From: Nitrosarchaeum sp.
GTDB taxonomy: Archaea > Thermoproteota > Nitrososphaeria > Nitrososphaerales > Nitrosopumilaceae
Direction: 5' to 3'
Length of the DNA stretch: 64,000 nt
NCBI GenBank assembly: GCA_003569705.1
Contig: BGOU01000007.1
Coordinates: 62,001 to 126,000 of the forward strand
Within the stretch, counting starts at the first letter, position 1, and every line of letters begins with the position of its first letter. Positions 29,864 through 38,228 of this stretch are shown piece by piece. Made by a program: the position numbers and the translations under genes. The notes below the pieces were generated by a model, which saw only the letters and a program-made list of their open reading frames with translations, made no database searches and was not told the DNA's origin.

Positions 29864-30985
29864 TTAGAAAAAATCGGCAATGGTTTTCTGACGAATTAAT
29901 TTCAGAATATTTCCTTTGGAAAGCCATTCAGGTTTACTAATACTCATTTTCTTTGACGCCAAAGTAATAGCATCGTCAAAAGTTTCACCAATTATGGGTT
30001 TTTGTCTCATTGCTGAACGAATACCTTCTCTTACCTGCCAAACACCCACAGGAATTGCGTATTCGGGTCTAATTTCCCGCAAGATTATCACACCAGATTG
30101 AATTTTATTTTTCACTAGATACTCAGTTACTCCCAATTTAGCTGCAAAATATGCACCAGCTATTGCTGGAGGATGATGAATTCCGCGTGCATCCTCAAAA
30201 TCAGAACCAAATCCTAAAACACCATCAGAATACCATGCTTCAATCATTTCATAAATCCATCTGTGTGGAAATAAAACCACAGAAAATAAGTTTCCAAGAT
30301 GTTCATATGTAAAAACTTTATACGAATCAATCAAAGCATAATTCAAAATTTCTTCAGTAAGAGATTTTGAGATAATATCATCAGTTGCAGTTATACTCCA
30401 TTTTGTAGGAACCAGTTTTCTTTTTTTTCCAAGCATTCCAATGCTAAAACATTTTTGAATTTTTGAAATATCTATGCCAGAATTATAAAGGTGTAAAACA
30501 GCATCTTGTGCATTTAGATCTTTATCATAAAAAGTTTTTTCAATGGATTTTGTTGCAGATGTACCATAAAATTTTGCAGTCTTGATTTCACCAATTGGTC
30601 CAAATGGTGCACTTTCCCCATCAAGTGAAACACTTGTAGATGTAGTTTTAGTAAATTGCAAATCAGAGTCTGCTGGTTTTGAAGACATTGTAATCTCTTG
30701 TAAATTTTCTATGTAGCGTCCCTCTGTTTGATGTATTGAAACTTTTTGAATACCACGAATTAGATTCAACCTAAAATTAACAATTTCCTCAAGAGATTTA
30801 CCTGTCCATCTTTCAGGACTGTCAAGTAAACTCGTATCACCATGTATCGGAGGAACCATCGGTCCGACGAACACCTTTGGGTAGTTGTAAGAGCCTACAA
30901 ACACAGATGGTGGACTAGAACCACTAATAGAATCAGAGGAAAACAAATTGCCATATTTTGACAAATTCTCATGCCATTTTGCCAA
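29864..30985 (-). CDS. nreA: NreA-type DNA repair protein with C-terminal PCNA-binding (PIP) motif
   Basis: A 373-residue protein of the archaeal Nre family (COG1602). Family blocks are SPPSVFVGSYNYPKVFVGP, LGKKRKLVPTKWSITATDD and FGSDFEDARGIHHPPAIAG. The last eight residues, QKTIADFF, form a PIP box that would dock on PCNA, as known for NreA. Family members act in repair of DNA damage in haloarchaea. The start is TTG at 30985: the frame has no ATG between an upstream stop and this codon. The protein lacks the Cys-rich N-terminus seen in some homologues. Confidence 0.9.
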   Translation of the reverse strand: MAKWHENLSKYGNLFSSDSISGSSPPSVFVGSYNYPKVFVGPMVPPIHGDTSLLDSPERWTGKSLEEIVNFRLNLIRGIQKVSIHQTEGRYIENLQEITMSSKPADSDLQFTKTTSTSVSLDGESAPFGPIGEIKTAKFYGTSATKSIEKTFYDKDLNAQDAVLHLYNSGIDISKIQKCFSIGMLGKKRKLVPTKWSITATDDIISKSLTEEILNYALIDSYKVFTYEHLGNLFSVVLFPHRWIYEMIEAWYSDGVLGFGSDFEDARGIHHPPAIAGAYFAAKLGVTEYLVKNKIQSGVIILREIRPEYAIPVGVWQVREGIRSAMRQKPIIGETFDDAITLASKKMSISKPEWLSKGNILKLIRQKTIADFF

Positions 30986-31120
30986 GATTGCTCTTCGAAT
31001 ATCTTGTGAATTAGTAGACAGTGAAATTTATGCCTAAAATGTTCCTATTAAGTTGCCTAATCAGGAGAATTGACCATTACTCAACGTATGATGTTTAAAG
31101 AACAAATCCAAACATAAGAC

Positions 31121-32044
31121 ATGTCAATAAAGAGAATAGTCTCTTTTCTACCCAGCGCTACAGAATTGTTATATGAATTTGGAGTAGAAGACATGTTGTA
31201 TGGAGTAACACATGAATGCAAATATCCTGAAAATGCAAAAACAAAACCACGAGTAATTAGTTCGGTAATTAATTCAGATGAATTATCCAGCAAAGAAATA
31301 GATACAAAAACTTGTCAATTATTAAATGAAGGAAAAGAAATTTTTACATTAAATGAAAAAAATATTTCAGAAGCAAATCCAGATCTCATAATATCTCAAG
31401 AAACATGTGAGGCATGTGCGGCACATACCAACCAAGTTAACAAGGCAATTCAGATTTTACAGAAAAAGCCAATGATCCATTCCATGGATCCACATAATTT
31501 ACAAGAGATAATAGAGACGGTAAATAAAATTGGAAAAATTATTGAAAAGGAAGATAAGGCAGAAAAAATTACAGAATCACTTAAAAAAAGAATAAGACAT
31601 GTAAAAAATTGTAAACAAGATACAAAACTAAAGGTTCTTGCAATAGAATGGATTGACCCATTTTTTACAGCAGGTCATTGGGTACCTGAAATGATCAAAG
31701 AAGCAGGAGGAGAAAATATGATTAGTGAGATAGGAGAATATTCTAGAAAATTAAGCATTACAGAGATCACAAAATCAGATCCAGATATCATAATCATGAT
31801 GCCATGTGGTTTTGATACATTCCGTACAATATCAGAATACAATAAGATATTGAAAGACGATAAAGCATGGAATATGTTGAGGGCTGTCAAAAATAAAAAA
31901 GTCTTTGCAGTGGACGCAAATTCTTATTTCAGCAAACCAAGCATCAGAACCATCACAGGATTAGAGATACTTGCAAAAATTATTCAGCCAGAGAGTTTTT
32001 TGAATCTAACCGTTCCTGAAAACTCATTTGTACATATAAAATAA
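31121..32044 (+). CDS. BtuF-like cobalamin/helical-backbone binding protein
   Basis: A 307-residue protein of the periplasmic-binding superfamily that includes BtuF. It begins IKRIVSFLPSATELLYEFG, the usual family start, and contains NPDLIISQETCEACA and IEWIDPFFTAGHWVPEMI. There is no signal peptide or lipobox, so either it is cytoplasmic or export uses another route. No BtuC/BtuD genes are adjacent. Cobalamin binding is inferred from the family only. It diverges from nreA across 135 bases. Confidence 0.75.
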   Translation: MSIKRIVSFLPSATELLYEFGVEDMLYGVTHECKYPENAKTKPRVISSVINSDELSSKEIDTKTCQLLNEGKEIFTLNEKNISEANPDLIISQETCEACAAHTNQVNKAIQILQKKPMIHSMDPHNLQEIIETVNKIGKIIEKEDKAEKITESLKKRIRHVKNCKQDTKLKVLAIEWIDPFFTAGHWVPEMIKEAGGENMISEIGEYSRKLSITEITKSDPDIIIMMPCGFDTFRTISEYNKILKDDKAWNMLRAVKNKKVFAVDANSYFSKPSIRTITGLEILAKIIQPESFLNLTVPENSFVHIK

Positions 32045-32052
32045 GGTTATAA

Positions 32053-32145
32053 TTATTCAGTATCGTCTAATTCATCATATTCGGCATTTCTTCTACCGGG
32101 TCTAATTGGGATGTACATAATGGACATGTATTTTATTAATTTCAC
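32053..32145 (-). CDS. Possible small protein (30 codons)
   Basis: From a GTG at 32145, or ATG at 32127, a short frame encodes a basic, hydrophobic start followed by YIPIRPGRRNAEYDELDDTE. The end looks more like protein than random AT-rich DNA. The frame is closed by a stop just upstream at about 32170, so a frameshift upstream is also possible. It is convergent with the BtuF-like gene. Treat as a candidate only. Confidence 0.3.
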   Translation of the reverse strand: MKLIKYMSIMYIPIRPGRRNAEYDELDDTE

Positions 32146-32409
32146 TAGAAGATAGATTCCAAGGTTTCAAAAATTTGCCCTTTTAGTGTATGTTTTATAC
32201 AAATTATTTTGTAGATTACCTCATCGCACATCAAGGCCTGATGATTCATCATAATGTTATCCTAATTAATAGTGCTTAAATGCAAATTTTGTAAGATGTA
32301 AGAATGAAGAACATATTGGGCACAGTATTTGGTGTGATTTATGATATGTTAACTTCAATATTTAGTTAGAATTTGAATAGAGATTATCAAAGAATCATCT
32401 AAATAATCA

Positions 32410-32886
32410 TTAGACGATGCTGCATTCAATTTTAAGTGATTTTACGGTGGTATAATATGTAAAAACCAACAATCCAATTGCTCCAATGCGTATTGGAAGT
32501 TCAAAATTTGTTAGAAACGAAAGAGCAGTTGCACCTACAGAACCAAATGTAGAAACCACTGCAAACCCGATAGGTCCACAACTACAAGCACCAGCAACAG
32601 ATCCAATAAATGAACTAAAAACACTGCCACTCATTTTTCCTTTGGATTTTTTCAAAATATTAATTCTGTAAATATTCATAGGAATTACCAAAGCAGACAG
32701 TATAGAGAGAATTACAATTAATACCAATCCAAGTTCTGTTCCTTGTGGAATATGGCCAACGAGGTATGGATCCAAGAAAAGATACTCTGAGATAACTAAC
32801 AACCCAATTAACATGAATGAAAAAATAATAGATGACAAAATAATGTACAACCTATTTGAAAATACAAGTTGTAGATGTTGTATCAT
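32410..32886 (-). CDS. Membrane protein with a CSCGP motif, unknown function
   Basis: A 158-residue protein with four hydrophobic segments (about 12-33, 50-70, 88-115 and 128-147). The third carries GSVAGACSCGPIGFAVVS; two Cys within a membrane segment suggest metal (for example copper) or redox chemistry, which is inference. A positively charged loop (NILKKSKGK) precedes it. The family is unknown to me. The 365-base stretch between the BtuF-like gene and this one holds only the small frame noted at 32053-32145. Confidence 0.6.
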   Translation of the reverse strand: MIQHLQLVFSNRLYIILSSIIFSFMLIGLLVISEYLFLDPYLVGHIPQGTELGLVLIVILSILSALVIPMNIYRINILKKSKGKMSGSVFSSFIGSVAGACSCGPIGFAVVSTFGSVGATALSFLTNFELPIRIGAIGLLVFTYYTTVKSLKIECSIV

Positions 32887-33097
32887 GCTAAATCATTAAC
32901 CCAGTACTTGTTTAAAAACAGAGCATGATTGTACACAGTTCAACATAGTAGAAACAATTCCATGAGTACTCATATCAGGGTCACATATCATATAAAATAT
33001 GATGAATATACAATAATTGCACTTATGATGACTATAGATATGATGATATCTGTAGAGTCATTTTTTACCCACTAGTCTTGAAAAATTGTTTAAAAAC

Positions 33098-33295
33098 TTA
33101 GTCCAAATGATTTGACGATTTTCGCTTAAAGAGATTTACAAATTTTGAAATCACAGTGTCAATTGGGCAAATTTCACACATAATATTAGATGAATGCTTG
33201 ACTAGATGTTTCTCAAATGTTTTTCTAGAATCAAATATCAGATCACACCTAGTGCAGTAAACTTTGGTAATGTTATTTTTAGATAATTTTACCAC
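33098..33295 (-). CDS. Small C2H2 zinc-finger protein
   Basis: A 65-residue protein with YCTRCDLIFDSRKTFEKHLVKH, a classic C2H2 zinc finger (Cys-x2-Cys, 12 residues, His-x3-His written here in two parts: YCTRCDLIF and FEKHLVKH). A second Cys pair (MCEICP) follows. The C-terminus is basic. It may bind nucleic acid. Another C2H2 protein lies 150 bases upstream on the same strand. Confidence 0.75.
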   Translation of the reverse strand: MVKLSKNNITKVYCTRCDLIFDSRKTFEKHLVKHSSNIMCEICPIDTVISKFVNLFKRKSSNHLD

Positions 33296-33446
33296 AGGTA
33301 TGTATCATATTTAGAACTTATAAAGATCCTGTTAAAAATCGTCATCTGAAAAAAGATCAGACAATATCATTTCAAAATCATTAATTTTGATTAAAGGACT
33401 TACAATATTTCAAAAATTAAAAAGAGATAGACAATAGATAAGAGAA

Positions 33447-33812
33447 TTACAAATAGTGTATCTTCATATGATTTTGAAGTTCTATTTCATATCTAGTGAC
33501 AAATCCACAGTGAGTACATGAGAACATATCAGATGACGGAGTGGGATCACGTTCAATGATTTTTCCTGAAATGGATTTAATTGATATGACGTTATTATTA
33601 GAGATCACAGCGAAATTTCGCCCCTCACCAATTGACTCTAGGAACTCTTTGATTGCAGTTATCACCATGTTTTTGTCAATAATTTGATCATCTAACGTAG
33701 ACAGCATAAACTCATTAATCTTCAGAGTAGGTATTGCAGCAACTTGATCTGACACATAAACAACCAATTCGCTCTTTATGGATGCCACATCTTTACAATC
33801 AATTGTAAGCAT
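33447..33812 (-). CDS. Protein with C-terminal C2H2 zinc finger
   Basis: A 121-residue protein. The first 90 residues are an unrecognised alpha/beta domain with a small helical start. The last 25 form one C2H2 finger, FSCTHCGFV followed by LQNHMKIH. A single finger fused to a soluble domain suggests protein or nucleic-acid binding. It has the same orientation as the small finger protein at 33098 and is divergent from the 33896 gene. Confidence 0.65.
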   Translation of the reverse strand: MLTIDCKDVASIKSELVVYVSDQVAAIPTLKINEFMLSTLDDQIIDKNMVITAIKEFLESIGEGRNFAVISNNNVISIKSISGKIIERDPTPSSDMFSCTHCGFVTRYEIELQNHMKIHYL

Positions 33813-33895
33813 GAAGTGTGGTGGAAGAATCGATATTTTAGTTTAACAAAGATTTGAAAATGATTATTATGCTTTGAAATAATCATTTTTCACAG

Positions 33896-34282
33896 ATGAG
33901 AGATTCAGAGACATTCGGTGTGGAAAAAGGACATGGTGAAGAAGTAATCACATGGCTAAATGAGCAATCCAAGAATCAAGGATCTAAATTGGAGGCAAGA
34001 TTGTACGGATACACAATAACTACAAAAAATTTTGGAGATTTTGAAATGTTTTCATGGGTTGGAGATGTGAAGATTGCAAGAAAAATGATCAACAAGGCAA
34101 GTAAAAGATTCAAGATAAAAGTAATAGAAGGAGGGTACAAACCAAAAGAAAAGTTATTTCGAATGAAAAAATTTGATTATGCAAAAGTCAGAAAAGATGA
34201 AAAGACAATAGGACAGTTAGAATTTGAGGCATCAAGATTTGGTGATGGGCAATGGGAGATAAAAAATGAAGAACGTCGTTAA
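33896..34282 (+). CDS. Conserved-looking soluble protein, unknown function
   Basis: A 128-residue basic alpha/beta protein with no signal or membrane segments. Stretches such as DFEMFSWVGDVKIARKM and GQLEFEASRFGDGQWEI look well ordered. I recognise no family. It is 27 bases before the dehydrogenase gene at 34310 and may share its transcript. Confidence 0.6.
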   Translation: MRDSETFGVEKGHGEEVITWLNEQSKNQGSKLEARLYGYTITTKNFGDFEMFSWVGDVKIARKMINKASKRFKIKVIEGGYKPKEKLFRMKKFDYAKVRKDEKTIGQLEFEASRFGDGQWEIKNEERR

Positions 34283-34309
34283 AAAATACAGAATCAGGAG
34301 AAAAGTCAG

Positions 34310-35185
34310 ATGACAAAAATTGGAATTATAGGAACAGGAATGCTTGGAAATGCAGTAGGTTTGAATTTATTAAAATCAGGTTTTGATTTGACAGTATACA
34401 ATAGAACAAAAGAAAAAACCAATGAATTGAAAAAAAACGGTGCAAAAGTTGTAGATTCCCCAAAAAATGTAGCTGAAAATTCAGAATTAGTAATCATAGT
34501 GGTAAAAGACGCAGATGCTGTAAAAAAAGTATCATTTGGAAAAAATGGAATCATCGAAGGAAAGCATGAAGGACTAACAGTTGCAGATATGAGCACCATA
34601 AATCCAATAGAATCAAAAAAGATTTCAAAAAAATTCTTAGAACATAAAATAATTAAATTAGATACACCAGTTATGGGAGGGCCAAATGTTGCAATTACTG
34701 GGGAGTTGGTATTGATAGCATCTGGAGATAAAAAAACATTTGATAGTCTCAAAAATATTTTTGAAAAAATAGCAAACAAGATATTTTTTTTGGAGGGAAA
34801 TGGAACAGCCCATTTGGTCAAACTTTCAATGAATCTTCAAATCACAATGCTTGCACTTGCACTCTCTGAGGGAATTACATTAGTAAGAAGTGCAAATGTA
34901 GATCCAAAAATATTTCTCGATATTTTGAATTCAACTTATTTTAAAACTGGAATGAGTGAGAATAAAGCATACAAGATGATACAAGATGAATTTGATGCAA
35001 CATTTACTCTTGCAAATCTGAAAAAAGATATCAGTACCATTACAGATACTGCAAAATCATTTGGAATCAAACTGCCAATGATCAAAAAAGCTGAGGATGT
35101 ATACAATGAGGCATTGAAAAAAGGATATGGGGATATTGATTATACAGGGATTTTGGCATACATCAAAAAAGTAAACAAATCTTAA
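34310..35185 (+). CDS. NAD(P)-dependent beta-hydroxyacid dehydrogenase (3-hydroxyisobutyrate dehydrogenase family)
   Basis: A 291-residue enzyme. The N-terminal Rossmann domain has IGIIGTGMLGNAVGLNLLKSG (GxGxxG motif, split as IGIIGTGMLGNAVG). The substrate loop is LDTPVMGGP, and the catalytic Lys is in HLVKLSMN. The C-terminal all-helical domain is complete. Family members reduce or oxidise small beta-hydroxyacids or succinic/glyoxylic semialdehydes. In an organism using the 3-hydroxypropionate/4-hydroxybutyrate cycle, a semialdehyde substrate is attractive, but this is inference. Confidence 0.88.
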   Translation: MTKIGIIGTGMLGNAVGLNLLKSGFDLTVYNRTKEKTNELKKNGAKVVDSPKNVAENSELVIIVVKDADAVKKVSFGKNGIIEGKHEGLTVADMSTINPIESKKISKKFLEHKIIKLDTPVMGGPNVAITGELVLIASGDKKTFDSLKNIFEKIANKIFFLEGNGTAHLVKLSMNLQITMLALALSEGITLVRSANVDPKIFLDILNSTYFKTGMSENKAYKMIQDEFDATFTLANLKKDISTITDTAKSFGIKLPMIKKAEDVYNEALKKGYGDIDYTGILAYIKKVNKS

Positions 35186-35251
35186 CATATACTAAGAATC
35201 GTGACTGAGATTTACCAAAAATTCTATAAGTTACACCAATAAAATTACAAT

Positions 35252-36013
35252 ATGCGATTAAAAGACAAAGTTGCGATAGTCACTGGCGCCTCAAGTGATA
35301 TTGGCAAAGGTGTTGCAAAGAGATTCGTAGAAGAAGGAGCCAAAGTAATTCTCATTGCAAGAAAACTAGAAGGGTTAGAAAAAGCCAGAAAAGAGATAGG
35401 AAATGAAAATTCTACGGCATCAATGTCATGTGATTTAACTAACGAATCTCAAGTAATGCAAACGGTTAATCAAATTATGAATACATATGGAAAAATAGAT
35501 ATTTTAGTAAATAACGCAGGTGCAATCAATGATCCGATTCACTTTCATGAAATGGCGGATTCTGAAATTAAAAAATTAATTGATATCAATTTGTTTGGAG
35601 TATTTCACATGACAAAAGCTGTGCTAAATAAAATGTCAGATGTTAAAAAAGGAGTCATTGTAAATATTGGTTCAATCTCAAGTGAAAGAGCAATACCAAG
35701 AGTTCATCTGGCAGCATACTCTGCAACAAAAGCAGCAATAACAATGTTCACAAAATCAATTGCAGTAGAATATGCAAGAAGAAATATTAGATGCAATGGT
35801 GTAAATCCAGGAATTATAAATTCAGGCATGATAAAGCCATATCTTGATGATCCTCAAGCGAGAAAAGTTTTAGAAGAAAGATTACCGCTAGCAAGAATCG
35901 GTGAACCAGTAGACGTTGCAAATGCAGTGTTATTCTTAGCATCAGATGAAGCAAATTGGATTACAGGTGCCATCCTCAATGTAGATGGTGGAAAAACAGC
36001 TTCAGAAGGATAA
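35252..36013 (+). CDS. Short-chain dehydrogenase/reductase (FabG-like)
   Basis: A 253-residue classical SDR. The cofactor motif is [10 protein letters not shown] (about 11-20), with NNAG at about 87-90. The catalytic Ser lies in NIGSISSE, and Tyr156 and Lys160 in AAYSATKAA. The C-terminus [20 protein letters not shown] is typical of 3-oxoacyl-ACP reductase-like SDRs. The real substrate is unknown; archaea lack standard fatty acid synthesis, so a ketone or alcohol of another pathway is likely. It follows the dehydrogenase gene by 66 bases. Confidence 0.9.
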   Translation: MRLKDKVAIVTGASSDIGKGVAKRFVEEGAKVILIARKLEGLEKARKEIGNENSTASMSCDLTNESQVMQTVNQIMNTYGKIDILVNNAGAINDPIHFHEMADSEIKKLIDINLFGVFHMTKAVLNKMSDVKKGVIVNIGSISSERAIPRVHLAAYSATKAAITMFTKSIAVEYARRNIRCNGVNPGIINSGMIKPYLDDPQARKVLEERLPLARIGEPVDVANAVLFLASDEANWITGAILNVDGGKTASEG

Positions 36014-36081
36014 TTCTTTTTGAAGTAACATAATAGCAAATAATTGAGATATTCTAAAAGATTCAGAAATAAAACACGTGT

Positions 36082-36242
36082 TAGTGCAAAATAATCAAAA
36101 GTAAAATAAGCATTTTTTCAAGATGGAGTAATCTCTTTTTTTTTCTCCGGGTGTAAGACTTGTAGCTAAAACCAGTAATTCCCATAATTATTACAGTGAT
36201 TACAGACCAGAGCACGAAAGAAGCAATGTCAGATTCTGCCAT
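36082..36242 (-). CDS. Possible small membrane protein (apparent frameshift)
   Basis: From ATG 36242 the minus strand encodes MAESDIASFVLWSVITVII followed by a basic tail (YKSYTRRKKK), one membrane span plus a positive-inside tail. As read it ends at 36096 (48 residues). One extra T in the nine-T run at 36136-36144 would change the tail to KKKEITPSEKM and end at 36082. The start context and topology look real, but the gene is short. The rest of the 345-base interval between the SDR and zinc-protein genes shows no other feature. Confidence 0.4.
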
Positions 36243-36358
36243 TAAACAAACATAAATGAATTAAACATCTAAAGTTTCTGTTTAAAAAACAAGGTAATAA
36301 AATAAATTTTCAGAGGTATTTCTGAAACATCTAAATAGATTTGATATAGATTACTTTC

Positions 36359-36574
36359 ATGCCTGAAGTAACGTGCCCAGATTGTGGAAAGCGCTTATTT
36401 CATGAAAATGAAGACACACTAAAGATACAAGAAACAATACATGGAAAATTTTGTAGAAAAAAGATGGGGGAAACCCATAGCTTCATGCACCGAGATCTAG
36501 CACATATGAGTACATTTGATTCAGAAAGAGAAAACGACGGTAGTGGAACTCCAGTTTTAAAAAATAATCTGTAA
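36359..36574 (+). CDS. Small zinc-binding-like protein
   Basis: A 71-residue hydrophilic protein with TCPDCGKRLFHE near its start and a further Cys and His-rich stretch (HGKFCRKKMGETHSFMHRD), which could complete a zinc site. No family is recognised. It precedes the geranylgeranyl reductase gene by 54 bases on the same strand. Confidence 0.6.
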   Translation: MPEVTCPDCGKRLFHENEDTLKIQETIHGKFCRKKMGETHSFMHRDLAHMSTFDSERENDGSGTPVLKNNL

Positions 36575-36628
36575 ATTAGACATAGTCATACCTCAAAATT
36601 ATATCCTAGGATCAACAAAGTAAAAAAG

Positions 36629-37846
36629 TTGACAATAGAGCATCAATATGATTTAGTGATAGTGGGAGGAGGGCCCGCAGGTTCTTCAGCAGCATATGCT
36701 GCATCAAAAAATGGAATTACAGTTGCACTTTTAGAAAAAGAGGAAACAATTGCACAGTCAGTCAGAACCAGCGGTGTAACATGGATACAAAATATAAAAG
36801 AATTTGGCATTCCAGATGACTGCTATAATCCGATTAAAAATTACTCATTTTGTTCACCAAATAATGAAGTTACAATTAGCGATACAATTCCACAAGCGGC
36901 AGTTTTGGATGTAAGAAAAACATATCGATGGTTAGCAGAGCAGGCAAAAAATGAAGGGACAGATATTTTTCTCAAAACCAACATCAAAGATGTGATAAAA
37001 AATAAAGAAGGAGATATCGTAGGAGTAAGCGGAACTAGTAATCAAGAAGAGATAATATTTCATTCCAAAGTTGTTATAGATGCAAGTGGATTTTCTTCAA
37101 CAGTTTCTAAAGCCATGGGGCTTGTAACACAGTGGGAAAGATTTGGAGCAGGTGCAGAATACGAAGTGGAAGCTGAAAATGTAGATCAAGAAACATGGTG
37201 GCTTATGGTGGGTCAAAAATATTCTCCAGCAGGGTATGCATGGATTTTTCCTGTAGGAAAAAATATCGTAAGAATAGGAGTTGGAGTTGGAAAACCAGAA
37301 TCAGCAGTAGACCCTACAGAGAGATTAAAAGAGTTGATGGATTCCAAAATTGGCCCAATCAGTAAATTGGGAAAAATTACACCAATTGAATTTCATTATG
37401 GATTAATTCCAAATGATGGATTATCAAGAAAAACAGTATACAATAATTTGATTCTTGTAGGAGATTCAGCAGGTCAGGCCAATCCATTGGTGTTAGAGGG
37501 AATAAGATACGCAATAAAATTTGGAAGAGTTGCAGGAAAAATAGCATCAAATGCAATAAAATCAGGAAAAACAGATGAAAAGACGCTATACCCATATGAG
37601 GAAAATTGGCGAAATGACATTCAGGCAAAAATCAAATCTGCTGGAAAAGTTCAAGATAGATGGATTGGATTATCAGATGAGGAGTGGGATAAAGAATTAG
37701 ACATAATCAAGGAATTAAAACCTGAAGAATTTTTAGATTTTATTAAAGCAGATTTTGGTTTAGCAAGCATGATAAAATTAGCAACACGTCATCCAAAATT
37801 AGCAGTTAGACAATTATTCAGATTGGTTAAAAGTAAAAACAAGTAA
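36629..37846 (+). CDS. Geranylgeranyl reductase family FAD enzyme
   Basis: A 405-residue FAD-dependent oxidoreductase. The FAD-binding motif is DLVIVGGGPAGSSAAYAA. The family also shows VVIDASGFSSTVSKAMG, YAWIFPVGKNIVRIGVGV and LVGDSAGQANPLVLEGIRYA. Such enzymes saturate the geranylgeranyl chains of archaeal ether lipids, or of menaquinone, using a reductant such as F420H2 or ferredoxin. The start is TTG at 36629, as no in-frame ATG lies near. Which lipid is reduced cannot be read from sequence. Confidence 0.9.
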   Translation: MTIEHQYDLVIVGGGPAGSSAAYAASKNGITVALLEKEETIAQSVRTSGVTWIQNIKEFGIPDDCYNPIKNYSFCSPNNEVTISDTIPQAAVLDVRKTYRWLAEQAKNEGTDIFLKTNIKDVIKNKEGDIVGVSGTSNQEEIIFHSKVVIDASGFSSTVSKAMGLVTQWERFGAGAEYEVEAENVDQETWWLMVGQKYSPAGYAWIFPVGKNIVRIGVGVGKPESAVDPTERLKELMDSKIGPISKLGKITPIEFHYGLIPNDGLSRKTVYNNLILVGDSAGQANPLVLEGIRYAIKFGRVAGKIASNAIKSGKTDEKTLYPYEENWRNDIQAKIKSAGKVQDRWIGLSDEEWDKELDIIKELKPEEFLDFIKADFGLASMIKLATRHPKLAVRQLFRLVKSKNK

Positions 37847-37880
37847 TTACCCAACAGTCAAAAAAACCAGAAAGGCAATC

Positions 37881-37893
37881 TTCAAATTAAATC
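37881..37893 (+). promoter_or_regulatory. Possible TATA-like element of the RNase P RNA gene
   Basis: An AT-rich TTCAAATTAAATC stretch is centred about 24-26 bases before the predicted 5' end of the RNase P RNA at 37911, the usual archaeal TATA distance. This is a positional match only. Confidence 0.4.
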
Positions 37894-37910
37894 AAAAATA
37901 CAACTAACAT

Positions 37911-38193
37911 GTGTGAGCTGGAGCACGATACACTGCTACGGCAGAGGAAACTCCTCCCTCCATACAGGAAATGTGATCCGGAGATGGATAACCAGAGATG
38001 GTTGGCAACGGAGCAGAAAATAATCCAACCTGGCGCACAATGATGGCAAAACCTGAGATTTCCAGAGAAGGAATGAAAAAGACGTCCCACATGGAGCAAA
38101 GCCAAACAGAACTCTAGGATCCTGTACCAAGTTCAGGTAGGCTGCAAAGCGTAATATCGTGAAAACAGAAGGAGGGTTACTCCCAGCACACAC
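37911..38193 (+). ncRNA. rnpB: RNase P RNA (archaeal type)
   Basis: A GC-rich island in AT-rich DNA with no convincing protein frame. The 5' end GTGTGAGCTGG (37911-37921) pairs with CCAGCACACAC (38183-38193) as helix P1, with a single A-A mismatch. Next to it is CAGAGGAAACTCC, close to the universal P RNA core GAGGAAA-UCC. The 3' part has AAAACAGAAGGAGGGTTACT, matching the conserved ACAGAA...G-UUAC block. The order and about 283-base length fit archaeal RNase P RNA, the ribozyme that trims tRNA 5' leaders. A T-rich stretch follows at 38197. Minus-strand frames across it are artefacts. Confidence 0.88.
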
Positions 38194-38205
38194 GTATATT
38201 TTTTA
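38194..38205 (+). terminator. T-rich end of the RNase P RNA gene
   Basis: A run of six T at about 38199-38204 directly follows helix P1. Archaeal RNA polymerase stops at such T-runs. It may also serve the convergent gene ending at 38229 in part, but that gene reads from the other strand. Confidence 0.4.
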
Positions 38206-38228
38206 AAATATTCTAATTTTTAATGATG

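Noticed and set aside
32304-32372. A 21-residue plus-strand frame starting MKNILGTVFG
   Set aside because: Too short, with no conserved-looking features or clear expression signal.
37887-38193. Three overlapping minus-strand frames as protein genes
   Set aside because: They lie within the RNase P RNA, are Cys/Ser-rich and family-less, and disagree with each other in frame.
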